A stretch of DNA of 64,000 nucleotides from Candidula unifasciata (Eukaryota; Mollusca; Gastropoda; Stylommatophora; Geomitridae): contig CAJHNH020004891.1 in NCBI GenBank assembly GCA_905116865.2, positions 251,001-315,000 on the forward strand. Reading direction: 5' to 3'. Of the stretch, positions 53,429 through 63,852 are shown in pieces (within the stretch, counting starts at the first letter, position 1; every line of letters begins with the position of its first letter). The notes under the pieces are model-generated. The model was not told where the DNA came from, made no database searches, and saw nothing but the letters and a program-made list of their open reading frames with translations. Both the position numbers and the translations under genes were made by a program.

Positions 53429-53722
53429 AGCGCAGTCGACACGAGACTCTCTTTTGAATCCAACTGCGACTCGCTGCAGCCCACGCTTGGTGTTCGAAAC
53501 CGGTCGGTTCTCGGAGTTCACCCAGCCTCTAGGAAATGGGTACCAGAGTGATACTCTGGGGTAGATGGAGGAACGTCGCTGTAGCTACAGCCCACGCTTG
53601 GTGTTCGAAACCGGTTAGGGGGGGGGGGGAGGGGTTCCGGGGTTTCCCAAGACTCTACGAAATGGATACCAGAGTTAATACTCTGGTGTAAATGGAGGAA
53701 CGTCGCTGTAGCTACAGAGTTG
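53429..53722 (+). repeat. imperfect tandem duplication of a tRNA-like repeat
   Basis: CAGCCCACGCTTGGTGTTCG and ATGGAGGAACGTCGCTGTAG occur twice, about 110-125 bp apart. The first copy is preceded by ACCGTGTTAGCGCAGTCGAC, which looks like a degraded tRNA A-box region. Confidence 0.7.
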
Positions 53723-53934
53723 GGTGCGGACGGCGAGCGACACAGGCGGACAGTTTCTCATCAGCTGTCCGTACTGGTGGCAGAGAACTTTTGGTTCTCA
53801 TCTCCGGACTTTACCTTGCCAATGACTGCCTTATGACTGGTGTAGGCGGGGAGTGGGGTGGGGAGGGCGGGTTGTCTTTGAGCCTGAGGATTGACGGCAG
53901 CGTGGCTAGTGCTATCGCCACAGCTGTGAAGGTG

Positions 53935-54045
53935 AGGATTTTATTTTACCCCCAACAGAAAAAATCCCCAGCCTTTCCGAGGATTCGAACCCTGGGCTCC
54001 GGCTTGAGAGCCCAGCGTTCCAACCTTTCGGCCAACCGCTCCTCA
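53935..54045 (-). mobile_element. SINE-E head
   Basis: Minus strand GAGCGGTTGGCCGAAAGG, TGGGCTCTCAAGCCGG and CAGGGTTCGAATCCTCGG (strong B box). Confidence 0.78.
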
Positions 54046-54287
54046 ATTTATATAATTATAATGATTATTATTACTATTATTAATAATGTGGTGAATGGGA
54101 AAAAAAATTAATAGTATGCATGAAGTGTCATGAATTGTATAAAAGAAATAGTTTTAAAGGAAATCACAGTACAGCCTTTTAGTACCTATAAAATTAAAGG
54201 CATAGGGGGTGAAACTGAGGGTCGCCTTACAAGTTTGAGGTGCGAGGTGGGGTCTCAATGGTCTATGCCTATGCTATGCTCTTTTCC

Positions 54288-54360
54288 AAAGTCTAGAAAA
54301 GGACGAACAACCTGGACTTTCCGGTGGAGTTTACAATACATTATGAAGAAGAAGAAGAAA
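54288..54360 (+). mobile_element. SINE-1 3' fragment
   Basis: GACGAACAACCTGGACTTTCC, GGAGTTTACAATACATTATG and a GAAGAAGAAGAAAG tail. Confidence 0.7.
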
Positions 54361-54934
54361 GCGAATATGAATAACGGGACACGTGTTCAGCTCTAAAAAT
54401 TGCACGCTGATCAGACGCGGGGTAAAAAAAAAAAAGATCAAAACAAGAACGCCAAATAACTACGGACGCAGTTACCACCTGGTTGGTTGCACACTTCTTT
54501 CTCTTCCGCATTGATTGTGAATTTTGTCCTTGGTCAGAAAGAGAGATAGAAAGAACGACAGAAAAATCTGCCCGTTAAAATTGCCAAGCGAGTTGAATCA
54601 AATATTGACTATGAAATTGACAAGCAGGGTTAAAGGAGTGGTGAATAGAATTCAGTGATGTCAGCTCTCAAATACCGATACAGTGATTTTTCTTAACGCG
54701 TATGGAGTACAAATAATATTTCTTCTGTAAGTCAAATAATGGACCTCTTTCTTAACGACAGCGCGCGTTGCAAAAGACAAACACGATGCATGCGACTTTG
54801 TGGTTTTGAGTCTTCGAACAGAGCCATTCACCAAGTGTTTAGATGTGCCAAAAGGGTTAAGCGTTAGCAGAAGTTTTGTACGTTGTATCCCTAATTCATT
54901 CAGTTTTCGTTAAATTCCCATTCAAAGAAAGGCG
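54361..54934. other. no gene recognised
   Basis: No supported gene or repeat family. Confidence 0.4.
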
Positions 54935-55372
54935 CAGGAAGGTGTAGCGGTTAGACGCCCGTCTACGGGTCCAAAGGTCATGGGTTACAATCTGAACAGC
55001 GTAGGATTTTGTTTTTCTAAAAAATTACCTTGGCTCCTATGGCAACCCGTCGGCTCTGTGGTTAAGTTGATGCGAACGCTTCGTAACGCCGGGTTCGATC
55101 CCAATTGCGGGCAATTCGCCTTGCGTTGGTTTCGACAGTGGTATTAGGGAACCGACCGTTGAGTAGCAATGGCAAACTACTGGATGTAAATTTGCCTAGA
55201 GAAACCACACAACAGCCAGGGGCTGCTGGGGTTGGCTCTGCAACGTCCTGTAAAGGATACGCAACTAACCAATGTCAACCCAGCCTTAAATGGGTGCCAG
55301 GTAAAGTCATGGAAAGTAAAGGCGGACCAGTATCCCTCCTGGCGTCTACTGGTCTATAACATATCGGCCTAA
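54935..55372 (+). mobile_element. SINE-C copy interrupted by SINE-B
   Basis: The head GGTGTAGCGGTTAGACGCCC (A box) and body up to TACCTTGGCTCCT are followed, after the insertion, by CCCAGCCTTAAATGGGTGCC, AGTAAAGGCGGACC and ACTGGTCTATAA. The two halves are one SINE-C. Confidence 0.85.
55049..55271 (+). mobile_element. SINE-B nested in SINE-C
   Basis: GTCGGCTCTGTGGTTAAGTTG, CCGGGTTCGATCCCAATTG and GGATACGCAACTAACCA. Flanks ATGGCAACCC (55039-55048) and ATGTCAACCC (55272-55281) form a 10-bp duplication with one mismatch. Confidence 0.88.
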
Positions 55373-55374
55373 CA

Positions 55375-55572
55375 CAGAGGTTCTCAACCTTCCCAATGCC
55401 GCGACCCTTTAATACAGTTCCTGAGGTTGTAGTGACCCCCGGATCATAAAAATTTTGTCATTGCTACTTCGTAACTTCGATGAATATGTGTTTTCCGATG
55501 GTCTTAGGCGACCCCTGTGAAAGGGTCGTTCGACCCACAAAAGGGTCGCCACCCACAGGTTTCAAACCGCTG
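55375..55572 (-). mobile_element. SPIN/URR1-like hAT element, best copy
   Basis: 198 bp, starting CAGAGGTTCTCAACC and ending AAACCGCTG, with GCCTAACA / GTCTAACA as the 8-bp flanking duplication. Inside are CCGCGACCCTTTAATACAG, CGATGGTCTTAGGCGACCCC and GGGTCGTTCGACCC. It has no coding capacity. Confidence 0.87.
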
Positions 55573-55580
55573 GTCTAACA

Positions 55581-56064
55581 CTTGATGTCCAATACGCCTA
55601 ATTGCGTGGAGTTAGGTCCTTGACCATTCGAAATTTGGAACTCGACTGCATGATTTGCTGTTCTCTGTGGTTTCATCCCTTCTGACGTTGATATAAATTC
55701 TTGTTTGGCTGGCCGGTAGACGACTTCGTCGCCAGTCTGGACAGTATTTAGGTCCGTCCCTTCTGATCGCATCAACACTGCGGGAGTACTTTTAATGGCT
55801 CTTGGTGGCGCCCAGTGCTAAGCCATTTAATACGGCGCCCATAACTTAGTCACAAATATAACCTAAAGCTTCCCCCTTTGGGAATGCTGGTTAAACGTGT
55901 CGATTTTTTTAAGCACAGCAACAGAACGACAAAAAAAGGGGAGGGGGGGGGGGGGGGCAAGAGAGGGAGGGGATATAATGTCCCGGTTGATGTGAGACTT
56001 GTAAGTGGATCTTGCTTGTCACATGCAGCATCTATCTAAAGATCTAATATCTACCTCCTCATAA
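55581..56064. other. no gene recognised
   Basis: Contains a poly(G) run at about 55941-55957. No coding exon is supported. Confidence 0.4.
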
Positions 56065-56065
56065 G

Positions 56066-56185
56066 TTAAAAAAAAAGTAGAGGTCCTTCTTCTATGCCTT
56101 TAGGCGTTTAGGGCATATAGGGCTAGACCTATATTTCTATAAAACAATCAGCACAAGATGGGTAATGTGGTCAGCATTACGCCGG
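56066..56185 (-). mobile_element. SINE-C 3' half
   Basis: AAGTAGAGGTCCTTCTTCTATG, GGGCATATAGGGCTAGACC and GGTCAGCATTACGCCGG, then broken. Confidence 0.78.
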
Positions 56186-56224
56186 ATACCTCCTCATACT
56201 ACTGTATAACACACTGTCGTCTAA

Positions 56225-56425
56225 AAAGACGACTGGTCGACCGTTTAAGAATGCAGAGTACTCATGCGGGAGACTCTGGTTCGATTCTTGGTAAGGCTGG
56301 GGATGTTATTTTTCTGTCGTGGGCAGCAATAAATCTTAACGTGCACAGTCCGTGGCGACAACGCCAGATATACGGCTCTAAATTCTCAGGCTCAGTTACC
56401 CCACTGCTTACATCGCAAAGTTGGC
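56225..56425 (+). mobile_element. SINE-E copy
   Basis: TGGTCGACCGTTTAAGAATGC, CTCTGGTTCGATTCTTGG (B box), ACGTGCACAGTCCGTGGCG and ACGGCTCTAAATTC. Confidence 0.75.
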
Positions 56426-56589
56426 AGTAATGACCGTTTTTGGGCGGTTTAAAAAGATGGAAAGGCACAAAACCATTTGTTACCAGTATAGTATGACCCT
56501 CCCCCGCCCGCTCCTCCCTGCCGAGCCCTGTAGTGTCGTTGTATTAAACACACGTTGGTACGGGGGAAATGTGAAACAGTGTTCATAAT

Positions 56590-56790
56590 TCCTAACCTAA
56601 AAACGCTGGAAAATCACCTTGGCTCCCAGGTCGATCCATCCTTGAATGGGTACCAGGTGGAGTGCTGGGAAGCATAGGCGGCCGGAGTGGTGCTGATCAC
56701 ACCACCCACCAAGTGCCGATCAGTCGACATAAAATAGGTCTAGCCCTATATACCCAATACGTCTGAAGGCATGGAAGAGGGCGCAGACAC
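56590..56790 (+). mobile_element. SINE-C body, head-truncated
   Basis: ACCTTGGCTCCCAGGTCG, GAATGGGTACCAGG, AGGCGGCCGGAGTGGTGCTG and TAGGTCTAGCCCTATATACC. Confidence 0.82.
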
Positions 56791-57055
56791 CTGATACAAT
56801 ATGTTTTGTAAAGAAGGCAGTAGGCTTTGTAGGAGTGATGCAATGTACAGGTGGCGGGGCGGCATGCCCGTACATCTTTTCAACGGATCGCTTTTATTCT
56901 ATGAGCGACAACGCCAGGTTTACAGATGGCTGCTAAGGAAAGCCAGTTTCATGGGCTGCTATAGTTTCTGAATCAAGTGAACTGGCGGATTGGACTCAGG
57001 ACGCCTTGTCGTTCAATGTGCTCTTCTGGCGCCGAGTGTTAATGTTCTACCTGCC

Positions 57056-57069
57056 GGCCTGTCTGTCTA

Positions 57070-57101
<32 letters not shown>

Positions 57102-57229
57102 CCTGTCTGTCTGTCTGTATGTATGCCAAGATACATGGCTGCCTGTCTGCCTATCCGTCAGTCCGTCTGTCTGTCTGTCTGTCTATCCTTTTATTTGTCT
57201 GTTTGTCTGTCTGTCTTCTTCCTCTGTAC

Positions 57230-57292
<63 letters not shown>
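57056..57292. repeat. (CTGT)n followed by (CT)n microsatellite
   Basis: CTGT-rich to about 57213, then a pure CT run 57233-57288. Confidence 0.97.
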
Positions 57293-57295
<3 letters not shown>

Positions 57296-57515
57296 AAGTG
57301 AGGTAACTCCATTCCAAATAAGCCTCCGAGTGTGATCAGCTGATTACCGCGTGTAGCATACAAACCAGGCATGTTGTTCAATCTTGTACATCAGGTCTCA
57401 GCATTAACAAACAATTCTCACGAGAATGTTATTTCAAGACATCATAACATTATATATTGCATCTATACATTAACAGGTGATTATTGCCTCTTTGCACATC
57501 GTCTAGGCAAATATC

Positions 57516-57645
57516 ATGAAACGACATGAATCGAAACCAAAAGTAGAACTAGCCCGCTTCACATTACCACAAGTACCAACCACAAATGAACGTTTCGGCA
57601 AGAAAACCTTCATCAGCACAGCATATAATACAAACGGACAAGGAT
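57516..57645 (-). repeat. HHR-R dispersed repeat, copy C with intact GAAAC box
   Basis: Minus strand CTGATGA (57616-57610), a short hairpin arm, then GCC-GAAAC (57596-57592), then GTTC. Of the four copies only this one keeps both universally conserved hammerhead boxes. An extra unpaired A after CTGATGA is a departure from the textbook core. The trailer (GTGAAGC...) is shared with the other copies. Confidence 0.65.
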
Positions 57646-57789
57646 TGTCTTATCCTTTTCTTATACGCAATCATCTGCGACTGACGGTATTCTGTTTTTG
57701 TCTCCTTAATGGATATTTCTCAATTTGAGAGCGTATATTGTCGCTTCCAAGTTAATTCATGAGTTGCCGGAGTGTCAGTCACTTGTATA

Positions 57790-57923
57790 ACTCTTTGTCC
57801 CAAGGAAGGCATCAAACGTTAATAGGTTCCTACCTAGAAGCCCAATTAACGCCTGATGCGTCGATTTTAGTACCTCCACTACCGATTGAGCCTGTGATGC
57901 TAAACCTCCTGGGACTCAAAGAG
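57790..57923. mobile_element. TTAA-flanked MITE, short copy
   Basis: CTCTTTGTCCCAAGGAAGGC at the left and CCTGGGACTCAAAGAG at the right, followed by TTAA (57924-57927) and preceded by ATAA. 134 bp; the segment expanded in the 6307 copy is single here. Confidence 0.85.
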
Positions 57924-57954
57924 TTAATTTTAGTAAAAATAAAAATAAAGAATG

Positions 57955-58180
57955 AAAGTAAAGGACCCTTTTCCACACCTTCAGATGTATTCGGTGTACA
58001 GTGCCAGACATGTAATTTATAGGCCAATCAGTCATAAGACGGAAGCCGCCTTTACTTCTTAGAACTTTACCTGGTACAACCTCAAGGCTGGGTTGACCGG
58101 GGAGCCAAGATCATTTTTGAAAGAAAAAAAATTTGGCTCTGTTCGGATCCACGACATTCGCAGCCGCAGGTAGGCGTTTA
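57955..58180 (-). mobile_element. SINE-C copy, diverged
   Basis: AAGTAAAGGACCCTTTTCCAC, AGCCGCCTTTACTTC and GGGAGCCAAGATCATTTTTG, with a decayed head. Confidence 0.75.
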
Positions 58181-58199
58181 GTGAAAAAAAAAATTTGAT

Positions 58200-58352
58200 T
58201 ATAATTGACTTTGACTCCTAAGGCGAAGTAACGTGAATTGGGTACAAGGAAATTTCACAGGAAGTAAAGACGGGTTGTGTGATGCTGACCATATCATCCA
58301 AAGAGTCCTATTTGGTTTATAAAAGTATGGATCTAGTATCACAAGCCTATTC
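58200..58352 (+). mobile_element. SINE-C body fragment, inverted to its neighbour
   Basis: ATTGGGTACAAGGAAATTTC, GTGATGCTGACCATATC and TTTGGTTTATAAAAGTATGG. It forms an inverted pair with 57955-58180. Confidence 0.65.
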
Positions 58353-58448
58353 AACTAAGTTTTCTCGGGAGCCAAAATGGAGATCGTCACTGCCCAGAGA
58401 CTCCAGCCCCAGCAAAGATCAGGCGTGTGGCCTGTCGTCGCAATATTG

Positions 58449-58735
58449 GTGGTGTCTTTATGTGATTAAAACTGATCGCGTGTGCAACTGCTGACTTGTT
58501 GGTTACTTCTGCTACCGTCGATGATGAACTGCATTTCTTATGCCGGACTGTTTGTGTTAGCACTTCTGGTGACTTCCGTGTGCTTTTAATGCATGTGTTT
58601 GCTAGATATGCCGAGACAGCAGTCTGTAATTTTTCCACAGGGAGACTGTGATGAATATTCAGTGTGTTTTTCGTTGGCACAGGAGCGAAGCAACTATGGG
58701 GTGACCCGTTTGCTATGAAGCTGAAACTAACATTA
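58449..58735 (+). repeat. dispersed repeat shared with 18419-18686
   Basis: Same ordered landmarks as the 18419 copy (CTGATCGCGTGTGCAACT, GGACTGTTTGTGTTAGC, TTTTCGTTGGCACAGGAGCG), without the SINE-F insertion. Confidence 0.7.
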
Positions 58736-58859
58736 ACAGTACAAAGATCACTAATACAATACATCTGGCAATGATCTGTGGACCATTGGCTAGGCCTCCG
58801 CGGGCCACATATGACCCGCGGACCGCCAGCTGAATTTAAACAAAAACAGCAAAGAACCG

Positions 58860-59018
58860 TTCCTTCTCCTTCAGACGTATTGGGCGCAACGGGCAGCGAC
58901 CTATATTTGATAGACCAATCTTGAATCGGTGGGCTATGTGGTCAATATCAAACCGGCCGCCTTTATTTCCCTGGATTACACATAGTGCTCACTAAAGGCT
59001 GGGTAGATCTGGGAGCCA
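58860..59018 (-). mobile_element. SINE-C 3' half, diverged
   Basis: CTTCAGACGTATTGGGCGC, CGACCTATATTTGATAGACC and CCGGCCGCCTTTATTTCCC. Confidence 0.72.
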
Positions 59019-59175
59019 TTAGAATAGCCCTGTAGTATCACATACCTGACCGACAAACCGGGTAGACAGGGTCTTTTACTTTTTGTTTTGTTTACTTAAG
59101 TTAAAGGTTAGAGTCGAAAGGATTGACTTCATTGCATAGCTGGTTTAACCCATATGAATCAGCCTGTCCCACCCC

Positions 59176-59190
59176 CTCCTCCTCCTCCTC

Positions 59191-59230
<40 letters not shown>
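59176..59230. repeat. (TCC)n/(CT)n microsatellite
   Basis: CTC triplets then CT dinucleotides. A GA-rich counterpart lies at 59434-59500. Confidence 0.95.
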
Positions 59231-59231
<1 letters not shown>

Positions 59232-59441
59232 AGAACAGCTAGCAGCCTGCCTAGTGCGTCGCACAAAGCACCAACACCGTGGCTCCGGCGACGATTTCCT
59301 GACATTACCGTACAAATTGCACCGTTAGGAGAATCCATGATCTTCATAACTCGAAGTGAAAGGTTAGAAGACATCTCTTTGGAGAAAGGGTAAAGTGACT
59401 GCAACAAGCAGACTGAAACATTGACAGAAATTGAGAGAGGT

Positions 59442-59493
<52 letters not shown>

Positions 59494-59499
59494 GGGAGA

Positions 59500-59713
59500 G
59501 GGAGCAGAGGAAGGAAAGGATATGGAGAGAGAAAATACTGAAAATTAACACCCACCAAACCTTCAGTCATGAAAAAAAAAGGTGATTTTAAAAAGACTGC
59601 GCATTAATTAAACGCCAGTGTTGTATTTAGGTTGAGGATTTTTTAAAAGTTACATCTTAGGGCCTCACTATCTGCTGGGGCCTCAACAAACACCTTTTTG
59701 CCCACAAATGCAG

Positions 59714-59747
<34 letters not shown>

Positions 59748-60400
59748 CAATCGATTTTCGCAAATTCATCGAAGGGAGGTTGTGGGTCAGCTCTGCAGGC
59801 TGTCACACCTCTTAATGTTCCAAATAAATAAAAGGAAGCGGATGTCCTAGAGACCAGTTTCGCTTCTACCGCTTTGAGCGTCTAATGCGATATATAATGC
59901 AATCTTCTTTAAACAGAGCATTTTGGAGGATTATATAATATCTAATTTTTGTGATTTTGCAAACATTTTCTTTACTGTTGCTTTTGCTAAAAATTAAACG
60001 ACAACATACTTCTTACACTTTTACTGCCAATATTTATATATTAATTATTACCTGCAGTTGCGATGTAGATCCTTAAATGTTGATTGACCTTCTGTAGGCA
60101 AATATAAGACTCTCGGCGATCACTTCACGGCAATAAATCATTGACTGAGTTGATAGTTTGGCCGCTGTTACCACATCCGTTGATTCGATAGATGTTCAAT
60201 TAAGGCAAGCACGGTTACACATTCAACAATGCCTCTGACGCAAACGCCAACCGCACTTCTTTTAAAGGATCAAACCGCGAGATAAGATCTACACTGCACG
60301 GGCGGTTAAGATGCGAATACAAGAAAGGAAACACCTTGACAGTTTTCAAAGCCCCAACACCATTTGTGAAGATCTGTTAGTGAACTCTTCAGGAAACAGA
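59500..60400. other. no gene recognised; (TA)n at 59714-59745
   Basis: AT-rich DNA with a TA microsatellite. No exon supported. Confidence 0.45.
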
Positions 60401-60404
60401 AACG

Positions 60405-60560
60405 CAGTTTAACTTGGGGCTTGTGGGCGGGTGCAGTTTTAAAGTGACCCCGCCCATGTTTATAGTCGGCATCTCTAATTGGCTGGCGAGGAATTGCTGC
60501 GCCAGCCATGCCCATTCACAAATCGTTCACCTGCGCTGATTGGCTCATGAAGCGTGGAGG
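60405..60560. promoter_or_regulatory. GC-box and CCAAT-box cluster, possible promoter
   Basis: Within 150 bp: GTGGGCGGG, CCCCGCCCA, TAATTGGCTGG and GATTGGCTCATG, i.e. two GC boxes and two inverted CCAAT boxes. This is unusual for the AT-rich surroundings. No first exon was recognised on either side. Confidence 0.35.
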
Positions 60561-60840
60561 AGAATTAGACAACGTGGAAACAAATGTGTTTATAATTCAA
60601 TTTTGAGGGACAAAAGAAATATGTACACATTTATATATGTTAGCCGGTTTATTTAATTCTGGAAAATATATTTCTTTAGAAGCTATAACCGAAGAAAAAC
60701 AAGTAGCCGCAAAATTATTTTTATTATTTGTGAAAAAACAAACACTAATAACTCGAAACAAGATATAAATAATACCGGAGACAGGGAGACAGACGTGGGA
60801 ATTAAGAAGAGAGAAATACATACACACATAACTGCACAAG

Positions 60841-60842
<2 letters not shown>

Positions 60843-60899
<57 letters not shown>

Positions 60900-60962
60900 A
60901 AAATGTAGGAACATTAAAGTTTTGGTCAGTTTTACAAAAAAAAAAAAAAAAAAAAAAAAAAA
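60843..60962. repeat. (GA)n microsatellite and poly(A)
   Basis: GA run 60843-60896 and poly(A) of about 28 at 60935-60962. Confidence 0.97.
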
Positions 60963-61425
60963 TCTAAAAGAAACAAAAAATACATACACAACAAAAGGAC
61001 GTTGAGGACAATATCTTTCATCAGTAAAAAAAAAAACAAGAAGAGAGAACCCACAACAATATAAAACATAGACGAAGATGGCACCAAAGGAACTACATTG
61101 AAAGCATTACTTCATAACAATATTGTTCCCGGAAGGAGTCTAAATAACCAGGACTTCACCGATGTCATCCACTGTTTATTACCTGTCTATTTCGCCATCA
61201 CGGGTATATTTCAGAATTTTTGTAACATACAACACAAAACATGAACCCTTTGAAATGGAATAATATAGATTGTTACACACATTTTTAATACATTGTGGAA
61301 CTGTATATCTTACCACGGAAATCTGAGATTAACCACATAATCATTCTGTTTACACAATGCATTGTGCTTTTGTGCAAATTTTCCACGTGACTATAAGCCA
61401 GAGGAATACAATGAAATGTAAGGAA
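60963..61425. other. no gene recognised
   Basis: AT-rich; nothing supported. Confidence 0.45.
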
Positions 61426-61505
61426 GGCGCTCTTCCTGGTGAAGTGGCCAAAGCGTTTGCCTCCCGATGGGAGTTGGTGTGTTCGTTTTCGGGTGCTGCT
61501 TGATT
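61426..61505 (+). mobile_element. tRNA-like SINE head
   Basis: CTTCCTGGTGAAGTGGCCAAAGC has an A box (TGGTGAAGTGG). GTGTGTTCGTTTTC is a degraded B box. No tRNA fold is complete. Confidence 0.5.
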
Positions 61506-62040
61506 TACCAGTGTATTTTTTTTTCTTTATAGATCTATGGAGATCGTTGCTGGATGGAACCTGTATATTGCGTGACGGTCTGGTTAGGCGGCTAGCCGTT
61601 TTGGGGGACAGGGAGAGATATGGGAAGACCCGATCCTTTCGACTTTCACTAAGCATAGTGTCAGTTAGAGCTGGATTTAGACTTTTTCATGTGTTCATTT
61701 TAAAGAGCATCTTCATCGCACATCGGATATGACCATAAGTGCTCCGATCTCCTCCTGGGCGTGTCTCCAAGTAATTTTAGGCTAACAACTCCCATTCTGT
61801 CTTGGCTGACGTAACTACGGGTGGCTCCCGTATGGTTTTCCTGTCTCGCAGCTCCAATATGTACACCCAGGGTGAAAAAAATAATAATTTTCCACGAAAC
61901 TGAAAGCCTCACAGGATTTAGACTTGATGAGGCCCCAAGTTATATGAAGCCCTGAGGACCCTAATATTTTAAATTACACTGGTCACTCTAAGAAAACTCA
62001 AAACATATACGCATTTTAAAATATATTAATCAGCAGCCTG
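61506..62040. other. no gene recognised
   Basis: Unassigned sequence with no supported frame. Confidence 0.4.
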
Positions 62041-62044
62041 TCCT

Positions 62045-62800
62045 TTGCAGAACCTTGCTCCCATAACAACCTTACGGAAAACTTCTTGGTCACAAGCAAG
62101 ATGTCCCAAGTCCGATACACCCATCTGGAGATCATCCGCTACATCCTGCACCCATCTTCTCTTTGGGCGTTCCCTTCCTCTTTTCCCATGCGTATAACCC
62201 CCTTTTATTGTTCTCTCTATTTTCTTAACGTTTCAAGTGACCACAATATGTCAGTTTTCCTTGTTTTATCGTCTTTAATAGCCAACCTTCTTCAGTATTC
62301 AGTTCTTAAAGTATGGATGCATTTGTTCTTTTCTTCACCTATGATATTCTTAGAACCCGTCTATAACATTTGAATTCAAAGGCATTTATGCGCTGTTCAG
62401 CTTGTTTAGTAAGTGTCCAGGTCTCACAGGCGTATGTTGCAATGGGAAAGATGCATGCTCTTAGAAATCTAATTTTTCTAGCTCCGTCTGTCCCATTCTA
62501 TAATTTATTCATTTGTTTTAGTCGTTGTTTAATGTATTTCATTGTGCCTCCATTGTTGGTAATCGCTGACCGAAGATATTTCAAATTTTTCATAATCTCC
62601 CACCTTCCCTCATTAACACATATGTCTTTCTCCATAGTAGTTTTATCTGTTTGCACTATATTTGGTTTTGCTATGTTAAGATATAAGCTGTGATTTTTGC
62701 TATTTCTTTGGGTTGAAGATATTAAGTTTTCTATACCAATCTGTGATGTGGATAGCAATACTGTATCATCGGCATATTGGATCGCTGATTTTTAAATATA
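62045..62800 (-). pseudogene. LINE reverse-transcriptase fragment with YADD box
   Basis: The minus strand begins SAIQYADDTVLLS (catalytic YADD of motif C, near 62790-62755), then NIAKPNIVQTDK, LKYLRSAITNNGGTMKYIKQ RLKQMNKL, a stop, ACIFPIATYACETWTLTKQA and CGHLKR. A related but different LINE family from 20581. Stops and frameshifts are present, and everything upstream of motif C is missing. Confidence 0.88.
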
Positions 62801-63080
62801 TGGATACTAATAAAATATTGTTGTTTTGATTGTTATTAAAAGAAATAATAAAAACTGTATTTCCAAATTTACAGAAATTATATTGAATTTTAAAAAGCTT
62901 GAAGTTACAACTGAAAACGCATTTTCTTGATTTCCCATTTGCAAAATCCTTGATTATATCATCACAAGAAAAATAGGGTAACATGTCGCTTTTTGTACAC
63001 ATGACGCTAGGACAATTTTATAGCTCCCTGTAGGAATAAGAGGCCCTAATTGGCAACTCATTTAGTTTATACTTACATTT

Positions 63081-63130
63081 ATATTTAACAGCTTCACAGT
63101 AGTGTTATTAATTTTATCGCCCGCCCAGAA
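63081..63130 (+). repeat. 50-bp direct repeat, left copy
   Basis: ATATTTAACAGCTTCACAGT through GCCCGCCCAGAA; the right copy is at 63746-63794 with about 47 of 49 positions identical. They bracket 615 bp. Confidence 0.95.
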
Positions 63131-63167
63131 CTTGGGGGTGCCTAGTTGACCATGTTCTTATTGCACT

Positions 63168-63228
63168 TGTATTCATGGCGAGGCGCAGACGCCGTCTGGA
63201 GGTGACAGGTTCAATTCCCGGCACGGTA
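63168..63228 (+). mobile_element. tRNA-like SINE head fragment
   Basis: CATGGCGAGGCGCAGACGCC and GACAGGTTCAATTCCCGG (B box). Lies inside the region bracketed by the 50-bp direct repeats. Confidence 0.5.
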
Positions 63229-63597
63229 ACTATAGCTTTCGATTTTTATGTTGACTAGTGTGTTCTTCTATCTATCTACTTCTTTCTAGGAGTGCCGATC
63301 AATACACTTTCTCTTACTTGATTAATTCATAATACTTACATCCAGAACTGGTGGTAGTGGTTCCAAAACGACACATCGCTGTCCTAATTTCTGTCGAGGT
63401 TTCAGCATCACTGCAATCGGGTTTCCCCGTACTTGCTCCATTTCCGTGCCAGAGAAATTCAAATGAAATGTCTTATTTGAAAAACTGGTGAACAAACAAT
63501 TAGTTCTGGAACAATCCAGAACCAGAACACCGCTGTTAGAGTGTGCAACCCCAGTTCCTACATACGCTAGGTCGCGACAGATAAGATACTAAGCTAA

Positions 63598-63745
63598 ATG
63601 ATTTTGTGTATTTGTGTGGTATTGTTAGATTTATGTATGTGCTGATGAATGCTCCATAGCCGCAACGTTCAAGTTTTCTTTGTGCTTGTTATATTGTGAA
63701 GCTTGCTGATATATACTTTTTCGTTCGGTTTTATGTCTTTTCTTG
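63598..63745 (+). repeat. HHR-R dispersed repeat, copy D
   Basis: CTGATGA at 63642-63648, hairpin GCT-CCAT-AGC, then CGCAAC at 63661-63666, GTTC, and the family trailer GTGAAGCTTGCTGATATATAC...TCTTTTCTTG. It ends exactly where the right 50-bp direct repeat starts. Confidence 0.75.
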
Positions 63746-63794
63746 ATATTTAACAGCTTCACAGTAGTTTATTAATTTCATTGCCCGCCCAGAA
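63746..63794 (+). repeat. 50-bp direct repeat, right copy
   Basis: See the left copy at 63081-63130. It directly follows HHR-R copy D. Confidence 0.95.
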
Positions 63795-63852
63795 TCGCAA
63801 CTATCTGTTTCTGTCTGCCAGACTCCTATAAGGACTTTACAACCGGCAGGAG

